Origin: PWQG01 sp040882255
GTDB lineage: Bacteria > Pseudomonadota > Gammaproteobacteria > Pseudomonadales > Pseudohongiellaceae
Assembly (NCBI GenBank): GCA_040882255.1
Contig: JBBEBP010000023.1
Coordinates: forward strand, 237,765 to 301,764
DNA length: 64,000 nt
Direction of reading: 5' to 3'
The notes beneath the pieces were generated by a model. That model saw only the letters and a list, made by a program, of their open reading frames with translations, was not told the DNA's origin and searched no databases. A program made the translations under genes and the position numbers. Positions 17,663-26,418 of the stretch are shown here, one piece after another; position 1 is the stretch's first letter, and every line of letters starts with the position of its first letter.

Positions 17663-18522
17663 AGTTTCAGCCCCCGGGTCTTGGTCAGGAGATCATCGCA
17701 GGCGCCCCGCTTGTTGAGCTGCCAGAGTGGATCGCCGGTGAAGGTACCGAACACGACCCGGCATCCCGCTTCCTGCAACTCCCCGATGATGCGGTTGGCT
17801 TTGGCACCTGGGTCCCCCCCCTCATCGGCCGTATGCTCAAGCCAGACAATCTCCGGTTTCTCATCAGCCAGGTTGCCTTGTAGCATCGAGGCCACTTCAA
17901 GCTGATCGATAGCGTTCATTAATTCACCGCCAAGTCTATAACCAGCTACCTCGAAGGAGTTTCCCTGCGCAAGCTGGTGCTTCATCTCCGCCGTACTTTC
18001 CGGTTCTTCACCTTTTTGCATCAATGAAATCGAGCGCTGCCTCAGCATCCGGGTGACAAAGGAACTGCCTGAGGTAACTGGCTGCCACAGCAACAGCTTG
18101 CTGCAGACACCGGGATTGAAGGAGAAATAATCCAGGGCCAGCAACGCTCCCAGCCGACATCCCCACAAATAAACGGGCTTCTGTGTGCGTTGCAGCACCC
18201 GCTCCAGCATGTCTTCAATGTTCTGTCGCCAGATCGACAGATTGGCATCGCCAAGGTCGCCCCGGCTTTCACCGGTTCCGTAAAAGTCCAGTATGGAACA
18301 GGACAAGCCCTCCCGGGCAAACTGGCGTGCCTGTTCGGCGACCAGTGACCGTAGCCGGTTCATCTCCTCGCCAAAAGGCGGCAGGTACACGACATGCGCC
18401 CGTGGCGGACCAACCGGCCGGAACTGCAGGAAAAATGCCGGATAGTCTTTGCCGACGAAACCCGCGACGGTCTCAGTACCGCTGCCGATAGTGCTTTTAT
18501 TTGCAATGGTCGAATCTGTCAT
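17659..18522 (-). CDS. Exosortase A system-associated hydrolase 2
   Basis: This 287-residue alpha/beta-hydrolase-like protein has YLPPFGEEMNRLRSLVAEQA, LDFYGTGESRGD and the turn LWGCRLGALLALD, matching the second exosortase-A-associated hydrolase. The elbow reads GCRLG, with Cys in the usual Ser position, so catalysis may be atypical. It is paired and coupled with hydrolase 1, and its start overlaps the acyl-carrier-protein stop by four bases, suggesting it acts on a carrier-bound acyl group. That is an inference from order. Confidence 0.87.
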   Translation of the reverse strand: MTDSTIANKSTIGSGTETVAGFVGKDYPAFFLQFRPVGPPRAHVVYLPPFGEEMNRLRSLVAEQARQFAREGLSCSILDFYGTGESRGDLGDANLSIWRQNIEDMLERVLQRTQKPVYLWGCRLGALLALDYFSFNPGVCSKLLLWQPVTSGSSFVTRMLRQRSISLMQKGEEPESTAEMKHQLAQGNSFEVAGYRLGGELMNAIDQLEVASMLQGNLADEKPEIVWLEHTADEGGDPGAKANRIIGELQEAGCRVVFGTFTGDPLWQLNKRGACDDLLTKTRGLKL

Positions 18523-18770
18523 GCGGGACTCATCTTGGTTTCAACAAAATCCGTAAGAGAGCCCACCGTCTCGAAAATTTCTCCGGTGATCTCATCATCA
18601 TCAATCCCACAATCCACCGCTTCTTCGATTTCGACCATCAATGTAGCAATGGTCAGGGAATTGAATTCCGGGAAACCTCCCAGTAACGGCGTTTCTCTCG
18701 TCAGTGGCTCCGATTCGCTCAACTGCAGGCAGTCACGCAGGAGTTTGCGAGTCAGTTCCAGTGCACTCAC
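18519..18770 (-). CDS. Acyl carrier protein
   Basis: This 83-residue acidic helical protein has the carrier-protein layout. The phosphopantetheine attachment serine is in EFNSLT (residues 36-41), where the usual DSL is NSL; the helix after it is acidic (EIEEAVDCGIDDDEI). It probably carries an acyl or aminoacyl group by thioester. The start overlaps nothing; it lies 30 bases after the TPR gene, and its own stop overlaps hydrolase 2. A carrier protein beside ATP-grasp and asparagine-synthase-like enzymes implies an acyl or amide decoration. No ketosynthase or adenylation gene is present in the window. Confidence 0.85.
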   Translation of the reverse strand: MSALELTRKLLRDCLQLSESEPLTRETPLLGGFPEFNSLTIATLMVEIEEAVDCGIDDDEITGEIFETVGSLTDFVETKMSPA

Positions 18771-18800
18771 AGGCAGCCTCCGTATCCAGTAATCATCATG

Positions 18801-19466
18801 TTATTCCCAGTGTCCGGCTTCTTGCAGCTTACGCCTCAGACCGGGCAACTCGATGCCGTGACTGTACGCCGCCTGCGCGTAGCGGTATGACTCCGCGTAG
18901 TTGCCGCTGTCAAAGTAGACGAGCCCCATATTGTAAAGAAGGTTGGCATCATTCGGCGCCAACTCTTCTGCCGCCTGATACTTTTCCAGTGATTTGTCCA
19001 ACTGCCCCAGCCTGTGCAGGTAAAGCCCGTACAGCATATGAGGCACTGGGTCGTTCAGGCGAAAATGGATGGCCCGTTGCAGAAAGCATTCCGCCACGTA
19101 CCTGTCGTGCGAACCATAGCCTGACTCCCCCAGGGAAAATCGTACCGCCGAGTACAATGCCCGATGATGGTTCGGAAATCGGACGAGGGTGTAGCTCGCA
19201 TCACTCATCGGATGTTGCGCCGTTTCACCTCTCCTCAGTTGCTCTACCTGAGGGGTAAAATGCCTGTTTTCCACCACAGGCAGTCGCTCCTTGTCGGTTC
19301 GATAGTCGTAGGGCCCGAAATTTCCCGGACTCCCTCCCGAACATGCCACACCATTGAGCGACGTCCCCACCCAGGGAGCTTGCTGCGCTGCTGCGCTTCC
19401 AGCTGCAATACTCAGCAGCACAATCAAGGTAGTCATACACCTGGTTTTCATAGCATATCTGCTCAT
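18801..19466 (-). CDS. Exported TPR protein
   Basis: This 221-residue protein has an N-terminal signal peptide (TLIVLLSIAAGSAAAQ). Two to three tetratricopeptide repeats follow, the clearest being HMLYGLYLHRLGQLDKSLEKYQ and LLYNMGLVYFDSGNYAESY. It probably acts in the periplasm as an assembly scaffold for polymer export. The start ATG overlaps the asparagine-synthase-like stop (ATGA). No catalytic residues are visible. Similar TPR proteins are common in exopolysaccharide loci; its exact partner is unknown. Confidence 0.78.
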   Translation of the reverse strand: MSRYAMKTRCMTTLIVLLSIAAGSAAAQQAPWVGTSLNGVACSGGSPGNFGPYDYRTDKERLPVVENRHFTPQVEQLRRGETAQHPMSDASYTLVRFPNHHRALYSAVRFSLGESGYGSHDRYVAECFLQRAIHFRLNDPVPHMLYGLYLHRLGQLDKSLEKYQAAEELAPNDANLLYNMGLVYFDSGNYAESYRYAQAAYSHGIELPGLRRKLQEAGHWE

Positions 19467-21394
19467 GTTTTCTGCTCCACATGAAATCCCGGTTCATTAG
19501 CGGTCAACCACAGTTCCAGACACGTCAGTACCCAGATCAGCTCGCCGAAGTACGCGGCATGAGCGTTCCGGTGGCTGTCGATGGCCTGATCCAGAAAGTC
19601 CGGCAGGAACAATCCCCGCGCTTTCAGCCTGAGTATATTGTCGTAGGCAAGCTCCTGCAGCGGCTTGTGGGTTTTCATCCACACACCGAAAGGCAACCCG
19701 AAACCATGTTTGCTCTTGTTGATCGTTTTATCCGGTAGCCAGCCGGTGAGTCCCTGTCTGTAAAAATGCCTCAGTTTGCGACCGCCTGCACCATTACCCG
19801 GCAACTTCCAGGCAGACGGAACACGATTCGAGAACTCAACCAGATCATCGTCCAGCATCGGGTAACGGACCGCCACCCCCGCCAGCGCACAGGCCTGGTT
19901 GACCTTCAGCAAGTCGTTATCAGCCAGGGTAATCTGCCAGTCCAGAAACAGCATCCGATTCAGCGCGGACGCCTCCCCGGGACAATGGTAGATGTCGTCA
20001 AGCAGTTTCAGAGGGCGGTCCGTATCCACCCATTCGAGAAACTCCCGACAGAACACATCGTGCGGACTGTTCTGTTCCAGAAAACCGTAATACTGGAGCC
20101 GTTCCGGCAGCGGAGTATTGGCCTGCCGGATATAACTGCGTCCCTTGGAGACCAGGGACAGTCTCGCGGGCAGGCTTTTCAGTAGCGGTTCGATAATGCC
20201 CGCACGCACCCACCCGGGTGCTCGCCGATAGTTCTCAAAGATTCTCTGACGCGCATACCGCTCATTGCCGGCGAACAGTTCATCACCGCCATCTCCGGCA
20301 AGCAATACGTCGATCCCGTCTTCGGCGGCCATACGGGCACAAAAATAAGCGGGCAGCACGGAGGAATTCCCGAAGGGTTCGTCAAAGGTCGCAGCGATTT
20401 TCGGCAGCGCCTGCACCACTTCATCCGGAGTGACATAGTGTTCGTGGAGCTGGATGCCAAAATGTCGCGCCGCAAGACGGGCATAGGGCACTTCATCATA
20501 ACCCTCGGCATCAAAGCCTATACAATAGGCGTCGCCGCCGCCCTGGACTTCACTGAGCATTCCTGCCACTGTCGAACTGTCCAGGCCGCCGCTCAGAAAA
20601 GCACCCACCTTGCTGCCACCGCTCGCACCCGGGAGGGTGCACCGCTGCACAGCCGCTCTCAGGCGCACTCGCAGTTCTTCATGCGCAGCAGTCATCGGCC
20701 CGGTATTGCGCTCACTGAATACAGGTGTCCAGTAACGGGAAAGCTCGTGGCCCTCCGGGGTCACTTCCAGCACATGCGCAGACTCGAGCTTGTGGAACCC
20801 GGTCACAATGGCATCTGGTGAAGGCACCATGTGAAAATACAGATAGTGATACAAGGCCTGTGCATCAAGCCCTGCATCCCCGGAAAACTGCCGAAGACTG
20901 CCAAGGCTGCTGCCGATCAACACGGTCTTCCCGTCAATCCGGTAATACACCGGTTGCCGCCCCATCCGGTCAGTTGCCAACACGATGCGGCCCTGGCGCG
21001 GATCAACAATGACAACGCCCCAACTGCCCTGCAATTTCCCCAGACAGTCTTTGCCCTCTGTCGCGTACAGATCGAGCAGGGCATCGGCGTCAATACGGCT
21101 AACGTTGTTTGTCAGGCGATCCGTCACAATACCGGGCTCCCCGATTATGGCGGCCGCAAGCCCATCCTTCCTCCGGGTGGCATTCTGCGCAATGATGAAG
21201 GGAGTGTTTTCTTCGGCAGAACGGACTGCGGCTTCAATCGGGCTGAGGAGCAACTTCTCGCTGGGATCGGCAGTCAATCGCAGACGGGCCACCAGGCATT
21301 CGGAAAAGCGGCGGGCACCACTAGCCTCACTGCACTCACGATGCAGTCGAGTTGCTTGGCTTGACATGCCGTGGAACTGTACTGCAGGGGCCAT
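19463..21394 (-). CDS. Asparagine-synthase-like amidotransferase lacking N-terminal Cys
   Basis: The 643-residue protein has the synthetase ATP-pyrophosphatase loop FLSGGLDSS (about 267-274), plus later AGDGGDELFAGNERY and KVNQACALAGVAVRYPMLDD blocks of asparagine synthetases. The N-terminal glutaminase domain is altered: it begins MAPAVQFHG instead of MCG, so the catalytic Cys is missing, although late Ntn-fold segments (LQGSWGVVIVDP, ATDRMGRQPVYY) remain. It may use ammonia or another amine, as beta-lactam-synthetase-like members do. It is not ordinary Asn synthesis. A 211-base gap precedes it, so a promoter here is possible. Confidence 0.85.
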   Translation of the reverse strand: MAPAVQFHGMSSQATRLHRECSEASGARRFSECLVARLRLTADPSEKLLLSPIEAAVRSAEENTPFIIAQNATRRKDGLAAAIIGEPGIVTDRLTNNVSRIDADALLDLYATEGKDCLGKLQGSWGVVIVDPRQGRIVLATDRMGRQPVYYRIDGKTVLIGSSLGSLRQFSGDAGLDAQALYHYLYFHMVPSPDAIVTGFHKLESAHVLEVTPEGHELSRYWTPVFSERNTGPMTAAHEELRVRLRAAVQRCTLPGASGGSKVGAFLSGGLDSSTVAGMLSEVQGGGDAYCIGFDAEGYDEVPYARLAARHFGIQLHEHYVTPDEVVQALPKIAATFDEPFGNSSVLPAYFCARMAAEDGIDVLLAGDGGDELFAGNERYARQRIFENYRRAPGWVRAGIIEPLLKSLPARLSLVSKGRSYIRQANTPLPERLQYYGFLEQNSPHDVFCREFLEWVDTDRPLKLLDDIYHCPGEASALNRMLFLDWQITLADNDLLKVNQACALAGVAVRYPMLDDDLVEFSNRVPSAWKLPGNGAGGRKLRHFYRQGLTGWLPDKTINKSKHGFGLPFGVWMKTHKPLQELAYDNILRLKARGLFLPDFLDQAIDSHRNAHAAYFGELIWVLTCLELWLTANEPGFHVEQKT

Positions 21395-21605
21395 CGGGTT
21401 AACACTCTATGGAAAGAAACCAACCCGGTCAGCTTAGGGAACGCGCCCCTGTAATTCGGTACGGTAGCACACACAAAACGCGATTCGTGGTCAGTACTCT
21501 CTGCGGCAACTCTATTCTACGCAGCGAACAGAGTGAAAATCTCCAGCAGGATCGCCTGCTCGGCTGCAGGCAGAAACTTCCGGTAGAGACCGCGACCCGG
21601 GGGAG

Positions 21606-22610
21606 TCATTCTTTTGCAGAGTGCATTGCCCGCATTGCCAGGTAAAGACTGTACAACCACCATTTCACGGACCAGCGGCAGGCGAGCGCGATCCGAGCAT
21701 AGCGGGCGGCAATGACGAACTCTCCCTCTGCCACGAAATGCTCGGCAAGTCTCTTGTACAACATCGATAGCGTGTGCAGACAGGTAGTCCTGATGGGTTC
21801 CGCCGGTGTTCTTGCCAGGTTTTTCTGGTAAACGGTGATCTGTGACAGGCACTTCTGCAAGTCATCGACGGCGGTTGAAACACTGGTCCTGGCTACCTTG
21901 TCGGGAATATTGTGGCGCGCCACGACGGCCGGATCATAGACGAGCTCCTGTGCCGCATCCAGCGTTCGCAGATACAGATCGACCTCACATTCGTAGCGGA
22001 TGCCCTCGTCCATGCCGCCGATTTCCAGGTACAGTTCGCGGCGGATGATGGTGCAGTTGAGATGAGGGAAACCGTTACTACTGAGCAGAAATGCCGGCGT
22101 GACCGGGTATGTGCCATGCATACCCGCGCCTGATGGCGGGAGCTTTGCGGCCAGCCCTTCCAGCCACAGACGCTTGTCCACCGGCGTGCCATCCGCCGTG
22201 TAGGCACGCTGATTGCTGTAATACACATCGACCGTCTTGCCAGCGGCGTCTAACACGTCCCGGGCCCGGGCCAGATGCTCCACATCCTCCCAACTGTCAT
22301 CATCATCCAGAATACACAGGTATCGGCCCCGCGCTGCCTGGGCACCGGTATTGATGGAATAGCTGGGGCCATGGCCGTTGGGCCTCTGCGGCTGATAATG
22401 CCAGCTTACCCGGGAATCACTGTCCTCTTCCATGGCCCGGTAGCGAGGCAGAAACTCGTCGGACGAACCGTCATTGACCACGAGTACCTCGATATTCGGG
22501 CACGACTGCCGTAGTACCGAACCCAGTGCCCGGCGGAACAGCTCGGGACGGTTGCGGGTCGGGATGATCACGGAAAAAAACGGCTGAGCTGATGTATCTC
22601 TTTCTTCCAT
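21606..22610 (-). CDS. Family 2 glycosyltransferase
   Basis: This 334-residue GT-A glycosyltransferase starts around FFSVIIPTRNRPELFRRAL, has VLVVNDGSSDE for the nucleotide site, and ILDDDDSWED as the metal-binding DxD near residue 120. The C-terminal ~100 residues are helical with repeated Arg/Ala and may contact the membrane or acceptor. The start at 22610 (MEERDTSA) is chosen for its AGGATGG site and 22-base distance from the upstream stop; a longer frame start at 22667 overlaps that gene. It adds a sugar to the polymer repeat; specificity is unknown. Confidence 0.85.
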   Translation of the reverse strand: MEERDTSAQPFFSVIIPTRNRPELFRRALGSVLRQSCPNIEVLVVNDGSSDEFLPRYRAMEEDSDSRVSWHYQPQRPNGHGPSYSINTGAQAARGRYLCILDDDDSWEDVEHLARARDVLDAAGKTVDVYYSNQRAYTADGTPVDKRLWLEGLAAKLPPSGAGMHGTYPVTPAFLLSSNGFPHLNCTIIRRELYLEIGGMDEGIRYECEVDLYLRTLDAAQELVYDPAVVARHNIPDKVARTSVSTAVDDLQKCLSQITVYQKNLARTPAEPIRTTCLHTLSMLYKRLAEHFVAEGEFVIAARYARIALACRWSVKWWLYSLYLAMRAMHSAKE

Positions 22611-22632
22611 ATTCCCATCCTGTCTGTTCGCT

Positions 22633-24411
22633 TCACTTTCTGGCGTGTTCGGGTTGTATGAACTCACTCAGACGCGTTACCGCCTGGTAGATCCGTACGA
22701 AGCATGCCCGGTAGGCTTCTTCGCTCCGGTTGTACGGGTCGGGGATCTCCGGCTCGCCCTGCCCCCCCTCTCTGCACCCCGGTCCCAGCAGGAAGATTCT
22801 TTCCGCCGCCGAGGGGTCGACTGAAAGCAGGACGTCATGGTGTTTCTTTTCCATCACGAAAATAATGTCGCTGTCATCCAGCAGTTGATCCGTAATACGG
22901 GTGGAACGGCTCCGGGACAGATCAAAGCCCTTTTCGGCGGCGATCGACTGCATCCTGTTATCAGCGGGACGCGCTTCTTCCTGGTGGAACCCCGCCGACC
23001 AGACATGCTTGTCGCAATCGGCCGGGAGCAGATTCTCCATGAGGACTCCTGCGGCAGCGCTGCGGTTGATGTTGCCATAACACAGAAACAGCACCGTGCG
23101 CGCTTCACGCATTGCCTTCCTCACCGTCCCGTTGCGCCACAACAGCCGGTGATGCCGGGCAAAACGTTTTTCGGCGACCAGGCCCGACAGACGACCCTGA
23201 TAGTGGGCGAACAATCGCTTCATTTCCACCAGCCCGGGCAGCGGATCCCTGAAACTCTGGGTATCGAAGTGATGCCCGGGAGATAACACCCGCACAAGAT
23301 CACGCACCACAGCCCTGCCAGAAGGTATCCGGGCCAGATCGCTACCCTGTTTTTTCGCCTCGCCCCGGCTGCGCAACACCATTTCATGCCACTGCAGATC
23401 CCGGGGCAGATTCCTGCAGTACACCCCGCTGCGATAGGCCGGATATTCTCCCAGCGCGCCGGTAAGGGACAGCTCCGCCAGCATGGCGGGGAAGTCCGCA
23501 CCGGCGGCCACCGCCAGCGGCAGAGAGCCCCAGAGACGACCATTGATTTCCATCAGGCAATAGCGCCCGCTCCCGGCGTCCCATTTGAACTCCACCATCG
23601 CGACACCGGTCCAGCGCAAGGCCCGCATCAGCTTCTCTGCTGCTTCCAGCAGCACCGGCTCGACCGGGGCACTGACTCGAAAGCTGCTACCGCCGCCGGT
23701 GAGGGGAACTTCATGCAGTCGCACATGCTGGAACGGATAGAGAATTTCACCGTCCCGGGCAATCAGTTCAATGCCCGCTCCCTGCCCCCGGAAGTAACTC
23801 TGCAGTATCACCGGCGAATGTCGCAGGCACTGCTCACACTGTCTGCGGAGCCCGCTCTCACTGTATGCATAACTGACGTTACGCTTGCTGTAACCGGACT
23901 GGCTTCCCGCCACCGAATGACTGGGTTTGATGACCACCGGGTAGACGATTTTCCTGATATGTTCAGCGAGCTGGTCGATAGCCGTCAGATGGATACTGCG
24001 GGGAACCGAGATCCCGAGACTTTCCGCCAGTCTGAAGGTTTCTGCCTTGTTGAGCACACGTTCCAGACTGTCCGCGTCCGCCATCGCAATCCGGGTGTTC
24101 GCGAAGCGGTGACGCTGACCCGACAGGGGTACCAGGGTACGCTCGCTCACGGGGATGACCAGATCATAGCGCCTCGTGGCCAGGTGTTCCTCCATCCAGG
24201 TCAGGAAACGCGCCTCACCCCGCAGCGGATGAGGGTATCGCCAGCAGTGCCCCACTGCTCTTGAAAAGGAGGCGATCGGGGCCTCTCCGGCACTGGCGAC
24301 GTCGACAAGGTAATGCCGCCTCACCAGGGAACGCACGACAGTCAGGGCAGGTACGAGATCTGCGTCCAGCACCAGAATACGGATGGGCCTGGCTGTGGTC
24401 GTCACGTTCAA
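22633..24411 (-). CDS. ATP-grasp / low-molecular-weight tyrosine phosphatase fusion
   Basis: The 592-residue protein joins two enzymes. Residues 1-~430 form a carboxylate-ligase-type ATP-grasp: VVIKPSHS (about 159-166) and MVEFKWD...LMEINGRLW with the metal-binding E and N (about 282-304). From about 440 a low-molecular-weight tyrosine phosphatase follows: CYGNINR (444-450) fits CX5R, and IPDPY near the end provides the general acid. Wzb-like phosphatases regulate polysaccharide assembly kinases, so the fusion links ligation with phosphate control. It begins the large minus-strand operon. Confidence 0.85.
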   Translation of the reverse strand: MNVTTTARPIRILVLDADLVPALTVVRSLVRRHYLVDVASAGEAPIASFSRAVGHCWRYPHPLRGEARFLTWMEEHLATRRYDLVIPVSERTLVPLSGQRHRFANTRIAMADADSLERVLNKAETFRLAESLGISVPRSIHLTAIDQLAEHIRKIVYPVVIKPSHSVAGSQSGYSKRNVSYAYSESGLRRQCEQCLRHSPVILQSYFRGQGAGIELIARDGEILYPFQHVRLHEVPLTGGGSSFRVSAPVEPVLLEAAEKLMRALRWTGVAMVEFKWDAGSGRYCLMEINGRLWGSLPLAVAAGADFPAMLAELSLTGALGEYPAYRSGVYCRNLPRDLQWHEMVLRSRGEAKKQGSDLARIPSGRAVVRDLVRVLSPGHHFDTQSFRDPLPGLVEMKRLFAHYQGRLSGLVAEKRFARHHRLLWRNGTVRKAMREARTVLFLCYGNINRSAAAGVLMENLLPADCDKHVWSAGFHQEEARPADNRMQSIAAEKGFDLSRSRSTRITDQLLDDSDIIFVMEKKHHDVLLSVDPSAAERIFLLGPGCREGGQGEPEIPDPYNRSEEAYRACFVRIYQAVTRLSEFIQPEHARK

Positions 24412-24702
24412 TGGGCTGCCTGCTGTTCCGGAATCGGGCGGATACTATACCTGAAAAAGTCCTCCTTCGATGGACACGCTCCCCATGAGGCCGAATCAAG
24501 CGACTCCGCATGGAATTGCGCTCCGAGCCGGGAGTGAAGTACAGCGTCGGGACATCTTCACCCAGTGTGCAGGGTTTCAACTGATCGTCTATGCGGTACC
24601 GCACATAGGCAAAATATTTTTTATTTTGGCATTGCAATCCATAACGTGATTAAAAGCGTACCATCGAGCCATCAATTTCGAAACGATCCAGAGGAAAAGC
24701 TG
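24412..24702. other. Divergent promoter region
   Basis: These 291 bases separate the polymer operon's first gene (minus) and a PAS gene (plus) and must hold both promoters. AT-rich stretches (for example AAATATTTTTTATTTT near 24611) are present. No firm boxes were identified. Confidence 0.4.
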
Positions 24703-25323
24703 ATGAAATCCGTTCGGAAACCCTCGCGGCTCAAGACCCACGCCCAATTGCGAGCCCGTGCCGAAGCGCTGCTTCGCGATGGCAGTGCCGGTACCAGTAA
24801 AGGTGGGACTCTGGGCATCGATGCGCTGGAGCTGCTATACCGCCGGGCAAGTGAACCGGAATTTGCGGCCGATGCGCTGAAACTTCTTCATGAACTGCAA
24901 ACCCACCAGGTGGAACTTGACCTTCTGATTGAGCAACTGCAGAGCAATGAAGACGAATTGACGCACGAGCTGGCCTATTACAGAGCGCTTTATGAGCTGG
25001 CGCCGGTGGCCTACCTGGTGATTACCCGGGATGGCCGGGTGGTCGAGAGTAACGCCGCTGCAAGTGCCCTGTTGGGCTTTGCATCAGCGCATTCCGGAGA
25101 GCTGTCGGAAGACGAGGAAGAAGAACAGAGAGTGACCCGCTACCTGTCACCATCGAGTCAGGCAGCCGTGACGACCATGATACAGGGGCTTGACGTTCCA
25201 GGCTCGGCAGCAAGCTGCCTGGCGCAACTGGCAGATAGCCCTGATTCTCAGTTGGCAATCAAAGCCAGTCTCAGCTCGTCCGGAGACAGTATCCTGATGG
25301 CGGTCTGGCAAGGCCCGGACTAG
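24703..25323 (+). CDS. PAS-domain protein without output domain
   Basis: This 206-residue protein has an N-terminal basic/helical region (LKTHAQLRARAEALLRDG) and a helical ELLYRRASEPEFAADALKLLHELQ segment matching the start of many PAS sensor proteins. A PAS core follows at about 95-125 (LYELAPVAYLVITRDGRVVE). The C-terminal ~70 residues are acidic, with no kinase or cyclase domain. It may be a stand-alone sensor or adaptor. The start is the ATG at 24703 after GAGGAAAAGC. It is convergent with the Crp/Fnr gene 48 bases on. Confidence 0.72.
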   Translation: MKSVRKPSRLKTHAQLRARAEALLRDGSAGTSKGGTLGIDALELLYRRASEPEFAADALKLLHELQTHQVELDLLIEQLQSNEDELTHELAYYRALYELAPVAYLVITRDGRVVESNAAASALLGFASAHSGELSEDEEEEQRVTRYLSPSSQAAVTTMIQGLDVPGSAASCLAQLADSPDSQLAIKASLSSSGDSILMAVWQGPD

Positions 25324-25371
25324 GGAGCCTCTGAAAAAGTATGGCACGCCTTTGCGGTGACAGTGACACGC

Positions 25372-26166
25372 TCATGGCGAATTGGGGCCAAGCAAGCGTT
25401 CCGATTCCTTTTTAACCACGGCATAGCATTCACAGGTCAACTGTTCGAGTTCCTGACGGTCCAGTACCTGGATGCGGCCACGGCGGTATGTGATGATACC
25501 GAGTTTTTGGAGATGTCCGGCCGCTTCCGTTACCCCTTCCCGCCGTACTCCGAGCATATTGGCGATGAGCTCCTGGGTCATGTTCACCTCATCGCCCGCC
25601 AAGCGATCCAGGGAAAGCAGCAGCCAGCGACACAACTGCTGGTTGATGGAGTGGTGGCGATTGCATACCGCAGTCTGTGCCATCTGCGTAATCAGTGACT
25701 GGGTGTAGCGCAGTACAATCGACATCAAATCACCATGACGATGGAACTCTTCAACGAACAGTCGGCCCGGCAGCCGGAACCCTTTGCCCGCACTCTGGAC
25801 AACGGCGCGACTGGAGGTACTCTCGCCACCCATGAACAGCGAAATACCCACCACCCCCTCATTGCCCACAACCGAAATCTCCGCCGATGCGCCACTCTCC
25901 ATCACATAGAGCAGTGACACAATACTGTCAGAAGGGAAGTAGACATGACGCATTGTCTCGCCGGATTCATAGAGGACGTGGCCCAGGGGCAAGGATATTT
26001 CTTCAAGATGGGGGAGAAGCCGCTCCCTGACCTCGGCTGGCATAGACGCAAGGATACGATTCTTCTCTGGCAGGTTACTCTGGATCCGGTTTTGGCTTTC
26101 TTGGTTCTTGGTCTGCAAGCCTGTCTGCAAGCCTGTCTGCAAGCCTGTCTGCAAGTTTGTAGGCAT
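25372..26166 (-). CDS. Crp/Fnr family transcriptional regulator (copy 2)
   Basis: The 264-residue protein is nearly collinear with the regulator at 8727-9446: the same sensor barrel (SLPLGHVLYESGE...VGNEGVVGI) and the same recognition sequence ANMLGVRREGVTEAA. Its extra N-terminus is a run of LQTG repeats encoded by a 12-base tandem repeat. No [4Fe-4S] cysteine set is seen. The start at 26166 precedes the repeats; longer frames upstream lack protein character. It follows the PRC-barrel gene at a distance on the same strand, with 252 bases between them. Recent duplication of the regulator is the simplest explanation. Confidence 0.9.
   Translation of the reverse strand: MPTNLQTGLQTGLQTGLQTKNQESQNRIQSNLPEKNRILASMPAEVRERLLPHLEEISLPLGHVLYESGETMRHVYFPSDSIVSLLYVMESGASAEISVVGNEGVVGISLFMGGESTSSRAVVQSAGKGFRLPGRLFVEEFHRHGDLMSIVLRYTQSLITQMAQTAVCNRHHSINQQLCRWLLLSLDRLAGDEVNMTQELIANMLGVRREGVTEAAGHLQKLGIITYRRGRIQVLDRQELEQLTCECYAVVKKESERLLGPNSP
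26111..26158. repeat. 12-bp tandem repeat in coding sequence (4 units)
   Basis: GTCTGCAAGCCT occurs three times in a row (26111-26146), followed by a fourth unit with two changed bases (GTCTGCAAGTTT, 26147-26158). Each unit encodes the amino acids LQTG on the minus strand, so copy-number change preserves the reading frame. Confidence 0.9.
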
Positions 26167-26418
26167 AATGTCGACTCTCTTTTTACCGTTGTTTCGCCAG
26201 TATACACTCTTGTGAGAGGGTAACCGACAAATTCCGGAGCGCGTCAACACCAATATCGCCCGTAAGACGAATTGATGACTCCCTGTTCTGGCCAAAGAGC
26301 CGCTCAACCACTGCGTTTCCCGGCAGGCGCCAGTGCCACCCGAGCGTGATATAGGGCAGAGACTTTCGCCCCTGCCGTCCTTTTACTCCGTTTCACTACC
26401 CTGTGGGATAGCTGGAAT

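Noticed and set aside
26111..26158. Tandem repeat as CRISPR
   Set aside because: Units are 12 bases, directly adjacent and coding (LQTG); there are no spacers and no cas genes.
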